A stretch of DNA of 64,000 nucleotides from assembly GCA_002794775.1 (NCBI GenBank), contig NBAY01000032.1, positions 1 through 64,000 of the forward strand. The letters run 5' to 3'. Source of the stretch: Porodaedalea pini. Taxonomy: Eukaryota; Basidiomycota; Agaricomycetes; Hymenochaetales; Hymenochaetaceae. A program made the position numbers and the translations under genes. The notes under the pieces are model-generated. The model saw nothing but the letters and a program-made list of their open reading frames with translations. It did not search any database and had not been told where the DNA came from. This document shows positions 22,076 through 32,996 of this stretch, in pieces (positions within the stretch are counted from its first letter, which is position 1; every line of letters starts with the position of its first letter).

Positions 22076-22642
22076 GCTTTGGTCAGAACTTGAATACCAT
22101 ACTGTACAGTTGCAACTGTATGAATAAATGCACTAGCTTGAACATTGTGGAAGGCGTTTTGAGTGCGCAAACGGTTGACGCGTCAACAACCAACAACAAC
22201 GCGTATCTAACCTTTCTTTGAGTGCCTAACTTAGGCACTCAATGGCTTCGATCTAGTTGATGGCGTCACTGATATTTATGTGCAGGCGCGTCCCTACATC
22301 TTTTGACCACGCTTGGCGATGTATGGTACATACCCCTTTCACTCGACATTTATCGCACGAGGTTGTGCCAACTACTTTGGGCCGAGCGGCGGGTGCAAAT
22401 GAGGACTACCAAAGCGAGAACAGGTGCGATCGCGCTTCGCATGCATGACTCAGCCTTTGATGTGCTCACAGACCGCCAGACCGCAAGTCATTCAATGACT
22501 CACACGCATGCGCGGCTCCGACATGGTATATGAACTGAGAGAATGAGGAGCTCCCACAACCTTTCATAAGTCTCCAACTCAACCTACGAAACATTCTCGA
22601 AAAAGGCTAATTCTGCTACACTCTCTGCACTAAAAATCACCG
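22076..22642. other. Spacer and promoter of NmrA-like copy 3, with a short perfect palindrome
   Basis: Contains the spacer motif CGTCAACAACCAACAACAAC near 22178, shared with the spacers of the other copies. It also has the palindrome GAGTGCCTAA-C-TTAGGCACTC (22220-22240) and a TATATGAA element near 22526, about 115 bases before the ATG. No gene was seen. Confidence 0.6.
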
Positions 22643-23766
22643 ATGTCTGGATACAAGAACTTTGCTGTTGCTGGCGCTGGCAACATTGGGAAGTTCATCG
22701 CCGAGGCTCTCATCGAGAAGAAGGCTGCGGGAGAAATATCCTCTATCTCTATCTTGTCGCACTCTGTGACTTTCCTACACCGCGCTTGATGCGCTGTCCC
22801 ACTGCCGCTGTCCTGCATCCGTGCGCTAGCACTCATGTTATATTGTCCCAGTCGGGCGGCCACGGTGGACTCGTCGCAAAGGGCGCGAAGCTCATTACGG
22901 TCGACCACGCCTCGCCATCCTCGCTTGAATCCGCCCTCTCTGGCCTCGGTCATCTCAACACTCAGCCTTCTTGCGGTCGGTGTCCAGGACGGACTCGCCG
23001 CGAGTGCTAAAGCATCGGGTGTCAAACTCTTCGTGCCGTCTGAATTCGGAAGTGACTCTTATGGAGAAACCGACAACCCGCTGTTCAAACAGAAGGAAGC
23101 CCTGAAAGAAAAGCTGAAGGAGTTCGAGCTACCGTATGCTGTCTTTCATACCGGTCTCTTCACCGACCAGGTCCTTGCACCGTACGTCAGCACAACAGGA
23201 ACCAGGATGCCCATGCAATTTTTCTTGTTTTCGGTTTTTATTTTATTCTAGTGATTGCTCTGTGGCATTGGGCTTCAACTTCGCCGAGGGAGAGATATCC
23301 ATTCCTGGGTCTGGTACTGCGCCTATCTCATGGATTACTCGAGCCGATGCTGCTCAGTTCGTCGCACACGTCTTGACAGTGCTCCCTCAGAATAAAATTG
23401 AAGGACGCATCTTCCGCATTGAGGGAGATCGGATCGTAAGCACTTCTATCCTTCCTTGTTTATGATTTCGTGAGCATGTGTGTCTCACACTTCGCCAATG
23501 GCATGCCTTGTCTGCAGACGCTCAACCAAGTCGCTGCTGACTGGGAGACGCGCTCCGGAAAGAGCTTCGCCATCTCGCACCGCCCACGCTCGCAGTTCGA
23601 GGAGGCATACAAGAAGAATCCGAGCGACTTCTTCAGTCTTTTCATGTTGCAGATGGATGATGGAAAGCTGATTGTTGGAGATCCGGGAGAGCTGACAAAC
23701 GGAGAGTTTGCAGAGTGGAAGCCGAAGAAGGTCATTGATGTCTTGCAAGAAAATTATGGACAGTGA
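22643..23766 (+). pseudogene. NmrA-like gene copy 3, frameshifted
   Basis: The four-exon structure is as in copy 1: 22643-22765, 22852-23181, 23252-23435 and 23518-23766. Exons encode GAGNIG, VKLFVPSEFGSDSYGE, SIPGSGTAPISW and the conserved end KKVIDVLQENYGQ. In exon 2, near 22944-22960, the sequence between SALSG and LLAVGVQDG is 5 bases shorter than in copies 1 and 2. This shifts the frame and runs into a TAA. Everything downstream is still open in the original frame. It is either a young pseudogene or an assembly or sequencing error in a five-base stretch. Confidence 0.82.
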
Positions 23767-24718
23767 GCTTTGGCTGGGGGGGGGTTGCATAATGCTTATC
23801 TGCGAGGCCGAGACTGTATGAATATAAGTGCTAGTTTGTGAATGGGCGTTGAAAGATACAAATAAGACACAAGCCCGACTGATGCCACCTGATTGAATGT
23901 TGTCAAGTGAGGTGCCATATGACTTATCCAGTCAAGCGCACCGGAAAAAGGAAGTGAACATTATGAAAAGAAGTAGATTCACATTTCTTATGAAGCCAAA
24001 TCACCTACAGAACCAGACGCTGAATTGATGTCGCATATGTTCGTAAGTGTCGAACAGTAGGAAGTTTAAGCTGCGACAGACCTTCCACACGCAGTCAAAT
24101 TGTCTTCACGACTCGAATTACTAATAACCCGAGAGTATCGTTGTCATAATCGACAGTCTAATTGAGCACACCATACTTCGTGCGTTGAATTATTGAGACA
24201 CCCTACGGTCCATTGCATATCATAAGACGTACTTCACACCTGCAGCCTTCAGACAACCGAGCCGTATCATGTATGATGGAGCTATCGCTTTGCTTTCCTG
24301 TATGTCGACCTTAGCTCGGATCTGGCTACGACGGTATGGCTGATTAGTGACAGGCATCTCGGTCATCGATTACAATCAGACCCCACTCCTGCGCAGTGTC
24401 TCGAAGTGCCTGGTCGATGAAGAAAGTTGGTCAGCTCGTCAGTAAAAGGTAGAGTGCAACAAAAAAAAAATGAAGGGAAAGGTTTAATTTTTAGAAATCA
24501 GTAAGTTGAAATTGTATTCGTCTCATATGCCCTATGGCATCGAAGTGAGCTGGGTTAACAAATCATTCTCATCATGAAAGAGTTGTCTGAAGTAAAAATC
24601 GTTTAAAAGAATGACAAAATGTTACACACCTTCGTGTAGCTTTGCAATAGAGGATGAAGTACGTCGGAGTGTCTATCAATTATGAGCTTTAATCTTGCGA
24701 AGTGAATCTTGCTTTGAA
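23767..24718. other. 3' flank of NmrA copy 3 and of the RRG7-like gene
   Basis: No gene was recognised. The part from about 24475 on is the source sequence for the duplicated scrap at 16735. A run of nine G lies just after copy 3 and a run of ten A near 24460. Confidence 0.5.
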
Positions 24719-25528
24719 TCATCGCTCAGAAAGCGGCACCCAGCTTTTCAGGCGCGTACCACGCCACCAAAGCGACGGACGGCTGCGAGTCCCAGATACT
24801 AGGGACAAATCCCAGCGCAAATCGACGGCGCCTTCGAGTACTCCATGCTGACCACCAAGCGCCGGATTCCAGATCGCTGACCCGAAGGTATCGAGACCTT
24901 CTTGATCTGTCGCCTCATCTGAGGAAATAGAACGTGAAGTGGTTGAAACGCGGGGAAGGTGAAGCAAGAAGAAAGGAAGCGGAGACGAGAGAGCGCACAG
25001 CACGGTCGCTTTGGTGAACGCTGACTCTGAGACGAGCAGCGCGACGGTCGGAAGCGTTTTTGCATGCGCGTCATTTGGAGAAACATGGAGATGCCGGTGT
25101 AGTACTCCCTCCATTTCGCGCACGTAGTTCGGGCCAAGTTTCTTGCGCTCCGCCTTACATTGCGCCAGTACACGCACACGACGACGACGGACGCCAGCAT
25201 TATCCGTCGCGATGCCATCCGCGTCGAAGTCTGTTGAATTGGAGGACCGTTCGGGAAGCCACCACCAGCCCTGCAGGTCGACACCACCATCATTCCGCCC
25301 CCCGATGCGCGACAGAGACATGGAGAGATCACGTAGCATGATCATTGCACGATGTTCGAAAGCGGTTCCACGATGCACCGTCGAAAGCGACAGCTCGTGG
25401 TCGGCATCGGGAGAAGGCGTTGAAGCCATTAGGCGCGTCAGCGAGCTGCTCCAGCATCGGATTTTTTTGAAAGTGGCTTGTGGTGATGATAGTTTGAAAA
25501 TTGTTGACTGTGTCCTCGCCGTCACCAT
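24719..25528 (-). CDS. RRG7: RRG7-like mitochondrial protein (restriction-endonuclease-like fold)
   Basis: A single exon of 269 codons from ATG 25528; an upstream in-frame GTG at 25558 is not a likely start. The first 40 residues are basic and serine-rich (MVTARTQSTIFKLSS...), as in a mitochondrial targeting peptide. The core shows HRGTAFEHR, then SLSRIGGRNDGGVDLQGWW and VLAQCKAERKKLGPNYVREMEG. This is the PD-(D/E)XK-like pattern (D in GGVDL, Q.K in AQCK) of the yeast Rrg7 family, required for respiratory growth and mtDNA maintenance. The molecular activity is not known. It is divergently arranged with the SWC5-like gene, with 148 bases between starts. Confidence 0.82.
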   Translation of the reverse strand: MVTARTQSTIFKLSSPQATFKKIRCWSSSLTRLMASTPSPDADHELSLSTVHRGTAFEHRAMIMLRDLSMSLSRIGGRNDGGVDLQGWWWLPERSSNSTDFDADGIATDNAGVRRRRVRVLAQCKAERKKLGPNYVREMEGVLHRHLHVSPNDAHAKTLPTVALLVSESAFTKATVLCALSSPLPFFLLHLPRVSTTSRSISSDEATDQEGLDTFGSAIWNPALGGQHGVLEGAVDLRWDLSLVSGTRSRPSLWWRGTRLKSWVPLSER

Positions 25529-25676
25529 TGTTGAGTGGTAGCCGTCGGCGACGACCACGAGATTAAATTTAAACTGTCAGAAAAGACTGGACTCGGGAAC
25601 GTGACCGGTGACACGCAATCACTCCCGCGCTGCAACCACCCTCTCTTCCACACCAATCCAGTGTACCGCGTCTGCC
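25529..25676. promoter_or_regulatory. Shared divergent promoter (RRG7-like / SWC5-like)
   Basis: Only 148 bases separate the two ATGs, so both promoters must overlap here. No TATA box was seen. Confidence 0.5.
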
Positions 25677-26726
25677 ATGTCCACTATCAACAACGCAGCT
25701 TTCGACGTTGACTCTGACGAAGAGCAAGACCCTGACTTTGTCCCAGACGAGCAATCAGGTTGGAGTTACTTACACTATTGGCCATGCAGGCAAAGATTGA
25801 CTGTTGCTGTAGATAGCAGTGATGAGGACACCGCAGCAGCAGCAGCAGCGCCGTCTGTGTCAGAAAATGTAGACAAAGAGGCGGAGCGGGCGGCGCAGAA
25901 GGAGTGAGCTCTATACTCGGCGCGTTCGACAAACATGCGTCTTACACTCAATGTAAATTGCAGAGCGCGTGCATCTCTATGGGCAAGCTTCCAGTCTTCA
26001 GTTGCAGGTTCAAGCGACGCAAGCAGAGACAACTCAGCAGCACCCTCTCGACAGGTCAAACTCGTAAAAGTAGAGAAGAAGTATAGGTTCGCTGGCGAGG
26101 AGGTATCGTGAGTGAGTTCTTCACAATCAGCAATCCCGTACGCACATCAATTCACGACGCTAATACCGTTTTATTGGAGCAGAGAAGTCATTGAGGTCCC
26201 AGAAGACTCGGAAGAAGCGAAGAGATGGCCTTTGTGGAAGCCTTCGTCCTCGCCAGCTGCGGAAGTGACTGCAGACAGAACGACGCGTGAAGTAGATGTG
26301 GAAAACAGAGCAACTGCATCTACGACGAATACTGTACATCAAACTTCCGGAACAACAACACCCTCTACTCCATCTGCAAATACGGTCGAATCTGGCCCGT
26401 CGTCCGTGTCCTCCACTCCGCCCGGCCCGGCGCGTCGGCGACCAGGGCCACGCAAGCCAAAAACCACACTCGCCCCACTACCCTCACATGGCAAACCAAA
26501 GAAGCTCACAACACTCGAGAAGTCAGCGATGGACTGGCGCACGCATGTCGCTGGCGCCGGAACTCAAGACGCATCTGGGGCAGAGGGTGCGGATAGCATT
26601 GCGGACGAGCTCGAGCGTAACAGACGAGGTGGTGGATATCTTGAGAAGGTCGCGTTCCTTGAGCGTGTAGGGGATCGTCGGGAGGAGCTCTTTGAGGACA
26701 GTCGGAAGAAACGTCGTAAGGGCTAA
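25677..26726 (+). CDS. SWC5: SWC5-like subunit of the SWR1 chromatin remodeller (BCNT domain)
   Basis: Swc5 helps SWR1 replace H2A with H2A.Z in nucleosomes. Exons are 25677-25758, 25813-25903, 25964-26107 and 26183-26726, coding 286 residues. The N-terminus is acidic (DVDSDEEQDPDFVPDEQS, then DSSDED with an alanine run from a CAG repeat), typical of the histone-binding end. KVEKKYRFAGEEV follows. The C-terminal BCNT region reads TTLEKSAMDWRTHV, DELERNRRGGGYLEKVAFLERV and a basic tail. The proline/threonine-rich middle is low complexity. It is intact; the start is supported by the conserved acidic end. Confidence 0.9.
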
Positions 26727-28188
26727 GGCTTAAGTTCTCATTTAATTCACGTTGTATCTCTACGTATTGACTTTTGTTTAGTTTGTTCTGCTATCATTGT
26801 ATCAGCGTCTCGTAAATACATCTACAACCGTGATCACACCCGTCTATCCTTGCACGGATTTTTAGTCGTTCGCAGGTCAGTGTCTGAACTCCTGAAGTGG
26901 TGTCTCGCGAGGAACGCTTTCAGAATTCTCTTTCTGACCACTGTTGCTTCTACTGCGCAAATAATGTTCACCTAAGGAGCGCAACACGCATGCAGTTCTC
27001 GGCACAAAGGACGTCTTCATAGTCGAGGATACTTGCCTCAGGACTGCATAGCAAGCTTTCTATAAGCAATTCGGTAGCATGCGGGTTGTACGGCAGAAGG
27101 GCCTCTTGGCACTCAGGTGAAGGTAGATTCATGTCTCTTGCCCACTCTCATGAAGACAAATCGGGATAATTACCGATGAAGAGGGGGGGAGGAGCGGAAA
27201 GGGAAGGACGGTCGACATTACGAATCCTCCTCATGCGAATTGGAATGCGGCAGTCATTGGCTCCCCACCAGCCTCGTCCACAGCATTCCCCTTCTCTCTC
27301 TGGCCCTCATATGATCTATACCCTCGGTTTTGTTCACTGCCTTCTATCCTCTCCAGTGTCTGTCGCCCCTTCTTCATCTCACGGCTCCACTCGAACCATC
27401 CTGGCCATGCCCTTCTACTACGCCGTCCCATCTAACATCCTCGTCTGGCCTCAAGAGCCCGTTCTCAGTTGCTGTCTCGTCTCATTTCCCCTACTCGAGC
27501 GGGGTACTTGGTATATGCGATCTCAGACTATTGTGAAATGCTATAGTCCGCACCTCGGTCACAAGTGGAACGAAGTTACCCCGATTGACCTGAGGCACCA
27601 AGACCTGTTTCAGGAGCAGGCAGCATTGTCGAATAACGTTGTGGAGTGCTACATAAGTTAGCGGAAAGGCGACATCCCAGGCTCTGCTTAGCTAGACCAA
27701 TTAAATATACAACTTTCAGCCGATGTGAAAATTCCAGTTCGTAGCCAGATTTTTCCCAACAGATGTCCATCGACTTCAATGGACCGATCAATTTTCTTTG
27801 GAACGAGCTGTCCGACCTCAATATAGATAGTTTCGTCGAAACGATCGCAAAATTCAGGCATCTTCCAACTCCCAAGTGGATCAAGTCGACGTTCTCAACT
27901 GCCTCGGGAACTGGTACATATGTGATGCTCCCGAGCGCCTTTTAAATTCCTATCTGCTACTCCCTGAAGCTCTTGATGATCGACTGAAAGGCAGCTTCTA
28001 CGCGGTCCAGCTCAACTTTCCGGCATCATCGAACTCAGCCTCAGACAGAATGCTCGGTCTGCTCGAAAAGCAACAGTCATACTTCCTCTCACCTCAGATG
28101 AAGCCAAGTCTCAGTCTCCTCTTTATTGCACTACATATAAGAAGTCAAGAATGCTCTCGACACTAGACATTCTCTCGCCAGGACCGCA
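26727..28188. other. Stretch with unassigned open frames
   Basis: Open frames at about 27176-27661 and 27763-28166 on the plus strand have no recognisable motif, and their codon use is not convincing. A short decayed or lineage-specific gene cannot be excluded around 27763-28170, where two overlapping frames both look protein-like. I assign nothing here. Confidence 0.35.
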
Positions 28189-31100
28189 ATGATGTCAACT
28201 CTTGAGCTTGGCCATACCCTGACTGGCTCACTTCACACTCGCTCCGATGATGACCCCATCGATCCAAGCTTCTTGCAGTTAGTTGTCTCCGGAATAGTAA
28301 CTGATAAATACTTGGCCGTTGCGCTTGCAACTGTTTTAGTATATCATTCGAGTACGTAGCATGATCTTAGCGCAGAACTCGACTGAAAAATAGCGTTTTT
28401 GAAGTTATCACTGTGGACATGGAGGTCTGGAACTTCTACGACCTTATTCAGTGACGTTACTAATCAAGTGAATGTATAGGTGAAACAGTTCTGGGTGGGA
28501 TGATTTCTGAAACTCTAGCTTCATAATCTAACTGTAGTGGCGATGTCCAAGCCTTGCAACCCCGTCAGCTTTATCTACTTTGCGGTAAGCGTCATACATA
28601 TATGGCTGAAGACCGAGCCACCTCTGATTATTGTGCAGAACCGTTATGTCGGACCCCTGGGAGCTATTTGTAACGTAACCCGTGAGTAACTAACATCACT
28701 ACGGGGTTTCGCTATTCATATAGGACAATCGACTCTAAACACTTGTCAGTTCAATAGTACGTAGTTTCAAAGAGAGACTCGCGAGGTACGCAGTCGACAA
28801 GAATACGGTGGCAATGTCTGATCACTTCGACATTCATTACTTCAAGCTGTACGTCTCAGTTCATGACCGTACATGCTTGCCACTGACATGCAAGCTAGGT
28901 TTGTTTTTAGACTGGACCCTTTCGTTGGCTAGTGAATGGCTCGATGCTATCGATTATGACATTCGCTCACTAATAATTTTAGACTGGATCACTATTGTAA
29001 GAAAACGAGCCGGATATTTAATCTGGCTATTGTTTGCTTATGACACAATCACAGACATCCTCCTCATCCGGGTCTTGGCCCTTTATCATCAGGGTGAATA
29101 ATCCTTCTATAAATCGATATCTGTTGCTTGAGCTCGGACAGACAGGAAGATGAGTATTTGTCTCAAGTCACTTCTTGGCTTAGAGACGGCTATCGACCTT
29201 GGCGTTCTCGTTCACGGCACATTGTTTCAAGAAAGTAAGACCTTCCTACATCCTATCTGCTTCGACTGAAGTATGCTTTAGTTACTAGCTATGGTTTTGG
29301 CAAAAATATCACAGTTTGCGCGGCCAACAGAGATCCTCCGCAATCACTGGCCATTATTTCTTGGTGAGTTACTGTATAATGCTGCGGCATTCTCTGATCG
29401 TTGGTAGGGTTATACCAATGGCGTTTGGGCTGATTCTGCTGGGCCTGGCGCTCTACAAGGCATCGGAGTACTGGAGGCTGCCATCCGGGCTCAAAGGATT
29501 CTATCTCGTCAGAATTCTCGTCCAGGATCAGGGCATATATTATGGCTTGTAAGCAAATAATCATATTGCGCAGTATATATACAGGCCATCACGAAAACAA
29601 GACAAATATTACATTTGCATACATTTAATTGTAAGAAGTGAAATATGTAAATTATATGCAAGCCTTGTGGGTAATATTGTACGCCATTACACTGGTCGGC
29701 GCTTCTTACAAGGCTCGTAATAATTGTCAAAGCTCACAAGACTTATGGAGATTGTAATTCTCCATGATTCTTGTCAGACATTACCAGAACTACAATCACA
29801 TGTAATTACTTGGGACACCAAGAAGAGAATAGAAAAGTAGCCTTTTGGTTTTCTTTTGCTCCTTTTTTTATTTTATAATATTTCCTTTCTTAACTGTTTC
29901 TCAAATTTCAGGTTTCTTAATTTCTCAGGTTTCATTATTTTTCTTAGTGCTGCAGGTCTTGAACTCACGACCTCTCTCTTATAATTTGCTTAAGGATTTC
30001 AATATACCACTAAACCATTTATGCTTAAATGCAGGTGCAAGGCCAGTACACATGAACAATACGGATCTCATTCAGACCTGGACTTAGAAAACACGTCAAG
30101 ATGTGACACATCGTTACACCTTGCTTGCTTCCACCACCATCTTGCCACAAAATTTCTCCAGCGCCAGGCTGACCTGTCCAAGACGATCTCCCAGCAGTGG
30201 CACTCGCTCTCCGCAGAGGAACACAAATACTGGGACGACCTTGTGAAGCAGCGCAAGAGGGAGCATGAAGAGATGTATCCTTGGTATGTCTATCAGCCCA
30301 CACGCACTGTCAAGGAGAAAAAGGGCAAGGCAGAGTCGACGGCGGGTGGGCAGGTGAGGAAGAAGAAGGATGGGAAGAAGGAGCGTCGTGACCGTACCAG
30401 TCGAGCAGCCGTGTGCGCGGTTCCGGCGCGCGTGCCCGCAACAGTTCCTTGTGCTCCACCACCAGCACCACCAGCACCACGAACGTCTCCTCATCTGCAT
30501 CGACCGCCGACTCGGAGGACTTCAGTGAGCTCGACTCACTCTCCACCGACGGGTCTCTCTATTGTCCGTATGGCTATGCGAACTGCGGGTGCAGCAGCAT
30601 GCGTGAAGTCGAGATGGCGGATCTCGCGGACTTCGACATGAGCGAATCGGAGGGATCGCAGGGCCAGGGTCACGGTCAGACGCTCTCGCTCCCGCTGAGC
30701 CTCTCGATGCCCTCACTCTCCGGTGCATCTGGTTCTGGATCAGGAGCGAGCCTTGCGATTGACACACCTCTCTCGAATCGGGCCCGCTCAGCACGTCTTC
30801 CTACTCGTACTCGCACGACGGTGGACATGGGCACGGACACGGACACTTGCTTTCCGCGCAAATCCCGACTCAGACCGCCCAGAGCCTAGTTCCTGGACTG
30901 CTTAGCTTTGTCCTCCCGCAGAACCGCCGCTCGACGAGTGCACTGGGTGCACCGACGCCACCGACGATGCCAGCTGACCTCTACCCGCCTGCGCCTCCTA
31001 CAATCAAGATCCCGAGGCTGCTTGAGACGGCGCCTGGTTCGAACAGTAGCTCGGCGGTTGGCTCACCTGCGACGCATGAGGGCAGCGAAGGCGTGCAGCA

Positions 31101-31915
31101 ACGCAGATGGATGGCCACGGCCAGCAAAGACAAGGAGAGTTTGGTGGGATGAGCGGTTTCCAGTTCCTGAACTCGCATCCACAGTCCATGAGCTACAGTA
31201 TGCCAGGGCAGGTTCCCGGTTTCTCGACTGCTGGCGGCGAGATGCAGGTGTGTTTTTTCTGCTTTTCGTAGTAGCGCATCTCGATGTCTGATCATTTCTT
31301 GTTGATCGTAAAGCATAACTCCGTGTTTCGGGTCTACGAGGAACAGGTGCCCGTCACCGCTAAGCCTCGCCCTCGCGCGCTCATAATAATAATATTGTTG
31401 CTTAAGACTCGTCATGCCCTTCTGTGCAAATGTATTCAAATCCAAATAATTTTATTGTGCATATAATTAATTATAAAGTGCATAAAGTACTTGTACAAGC
31501 CTACAATTAAGTTGAGAGCCTTGTTATATGATTACATTGAGTCGCAGTGCTTGTGGATAGCTACATTCAAATGAAAGCCTTGTGGTTGCTTGTCAGTGCT
31601 TGTAATCACATATACTATGATATAGGCAGTGCTGATCCTTGCCTAATGCGTGTCAGAACTAAATGTCACTACCAGCCGCGGATAGTTTTCGTGATGAGAC
31701 TAACCACATGCAGCGTCATTTTCTGCTGCATTCTAAAGATAATCGGCGCTCGTATCCTTGTCGTCAATTCTTTCGTTGCAGACCTCCTCAGTGAAGCTGG
31801 AAGCCCTACCTTTCTCTGTGTCCTCGGAGGTCAGCTTCTGATCAATATGAAAGAGGCAGGAGAGAGGGGAGTTCACGAAGAGACGGGGAGTGTGAGCGAC
31901 ATCGAGTTCTCGTAA
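28189..31915 (+). CDS. DUF6533-type multi-span membrane protein, last intron expanded
   Basis: Family of seven-helix-like integral membrane proteins expanded in agaricomycetes; the function is unknown. It starts MMSTLELGH (28189). The DUF6533 signature is spread over small exons: VTDKYLAVALATVLVYH, VITVDMEV, WRCPSLATPSAL and NRYVGPLGAIC. Later exons give DILLIRVLALYHQ, MSICLKSLLGLETAI, then VIPMAFGLILLGLALYK and LVRILVQDQGIYYG (end 29548). The final exon begins at 31714 (VIFCCILKIIG) and ends with SPTFLCVLGGQLLINMKEAG..., the usual family C-terminus, with the frame preserved across a 2165-base intron (29549-31713). Exon borders near 28352-28560 are uncertain and the gene may be partly degraded there. 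Confidence 0.72.
29549..31713 (+). other. Oversized 2.17 kb intron holding inserted sequence
   Basis: The donor GTAAGC and acceptor CACATGCAG join GGC TT to C GTC in frame. Other introns in this gene are 50-70 bases. The AT-rich margins (29560-29860, 31380-31660) both carry many short ACAAG/CTTGT-type motifs and similar ATTAATTATA-like runs, suggesting the two ends of one insertion. No clean terminal repeat or target duplication was found. The interior carries HMG-box gene debris. Confidence 0.6.
30120..31250 (+). pseudogene. 5'-truncated, frameshifted HMG-box gene fragment
   Basis: The frame from 30156 reads FLQRQADLSKTISQQWHSLS and AEEHKYWDDLVKQRKREHEE, ending MYPWYVYQPTR. This is the second half of an HMG box of the fungal mating/transcription-factor type. 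The first half (normally RPPNAFILF-like) is missing. A basic region and a long serine-rich tail follow. The frame must change near 30410 and again near 30780 to follow the tail (SEDFSELDSLSTDGS, then SAQIPTQTAQSLVPG, then NSHPQSMSYSMPG). Two frameshifts plus the missing start mark a pseudogene, located inside an intron of the DUF6533 gene. Confidence 0.75.
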
Positions 31916-32996
31916 ACTTGAAGTAAGTCTGACCAACCTTCCCCCCTCTCCCTCCCGACCCTTTCAAACATCTGACTCATCGCATTCAAAAAGTAGCTTT
32001 CGCCTTTGATTGTTAGTGCCTGCAGCCCTTTCCCCGGTCGAAATCTCCTTGCTTTGCCCAATAGCATGGCAGAGCATACATGCACATACCAGTTTTACGA
32101 ATTAGCCTGCAACTCTTGTTCACGCCCGATGTCGAGCTTTATTTATACTCAATCGGATCCGCTTGGTGAGAGGATGTCCTTACAGACGAAGTTGAAGTGC
32201 CGTGCCTACTGCTATTTCTATCACTTAAATGCACCGGTGAAGTCAAAGAATATCGATTCATTATTTATCTCCGAGCGCACGCAAGTTGCTTTTGATGACA
32301 TAAAAACGCGTAGGCCCTTAGCAAGAGAATATTACGGACGCAGCCATTTATTGACTTCCTAAAAGCCTCGTTGTTGACCCCAGAGACACGTCGATTAACT
32401 TGTTTCTTGTTGGCGATGGCAGAAAATGCTATCTAAGGTATTCGCAGTCGATATCACCGGTGGTAACAGTAAGTTTCGAAATCTATGCATCTCCATCCCT
32501 TTCAAGGTCCTTTGCAAGGCGTGGTATTTGAATCGGCGACATTGAGCTTAGAACAGTTCCGCGCAATGCGCCAGGCTCCAGAGCCTTGAACCCCAAGGTA
32601 CAATAAGAAGCAAAAGCCGAAAGAGACAAACAGAGTTTGCTCCAAGCTGTTGGCGGCGATGCTTTGAAGAGAGCTACGTGGAGCTCGAGTTTGAGACGAA
32701 AGTAACTTGCATATAGCTGGCTACACGAGGGCGGCTTAGATGATAGTGAGATGTCCAATGGCACATTCACTGCCACGTGGGTTACAATAAAGTTGTTTCA
32801 CGTGATGCAAGCGCCCAGAAAATATCCAACAGACGCCCGAAGCTGTACTTACCACTAGACCAACCCGTTCTCGTCGGCTCTTTATTGACTCACATCAACC
32901 CACACACAGCTACTCAACATGCAATAGCATTTTTATCAGGTCTCACATCGTTCCTTTCTTACCTCTGCGTCTTTCTACAATCTTCAACGACAAGTC
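31916..32996. other. Intergenic stretch without recognised gene
   Basis: Short frames on both strands show no recognisable similarity. The right part is the upstream region of the mitochondrial carrier gene. Confidence 0.45.

Noticed and set aside
23485..23790. Minus-strand frame opposite NmrA copy 3
   Set aside because: The sense exon is conserved in three paralogues, so the antisense frame is incidental.
27176..28166. Possible gene made from plus-strand frames (161, 60 and 96 codons)
   Set aside because: Neither residue pattern nor splice junctions matched any family I know; kept only as unassigned sequence.
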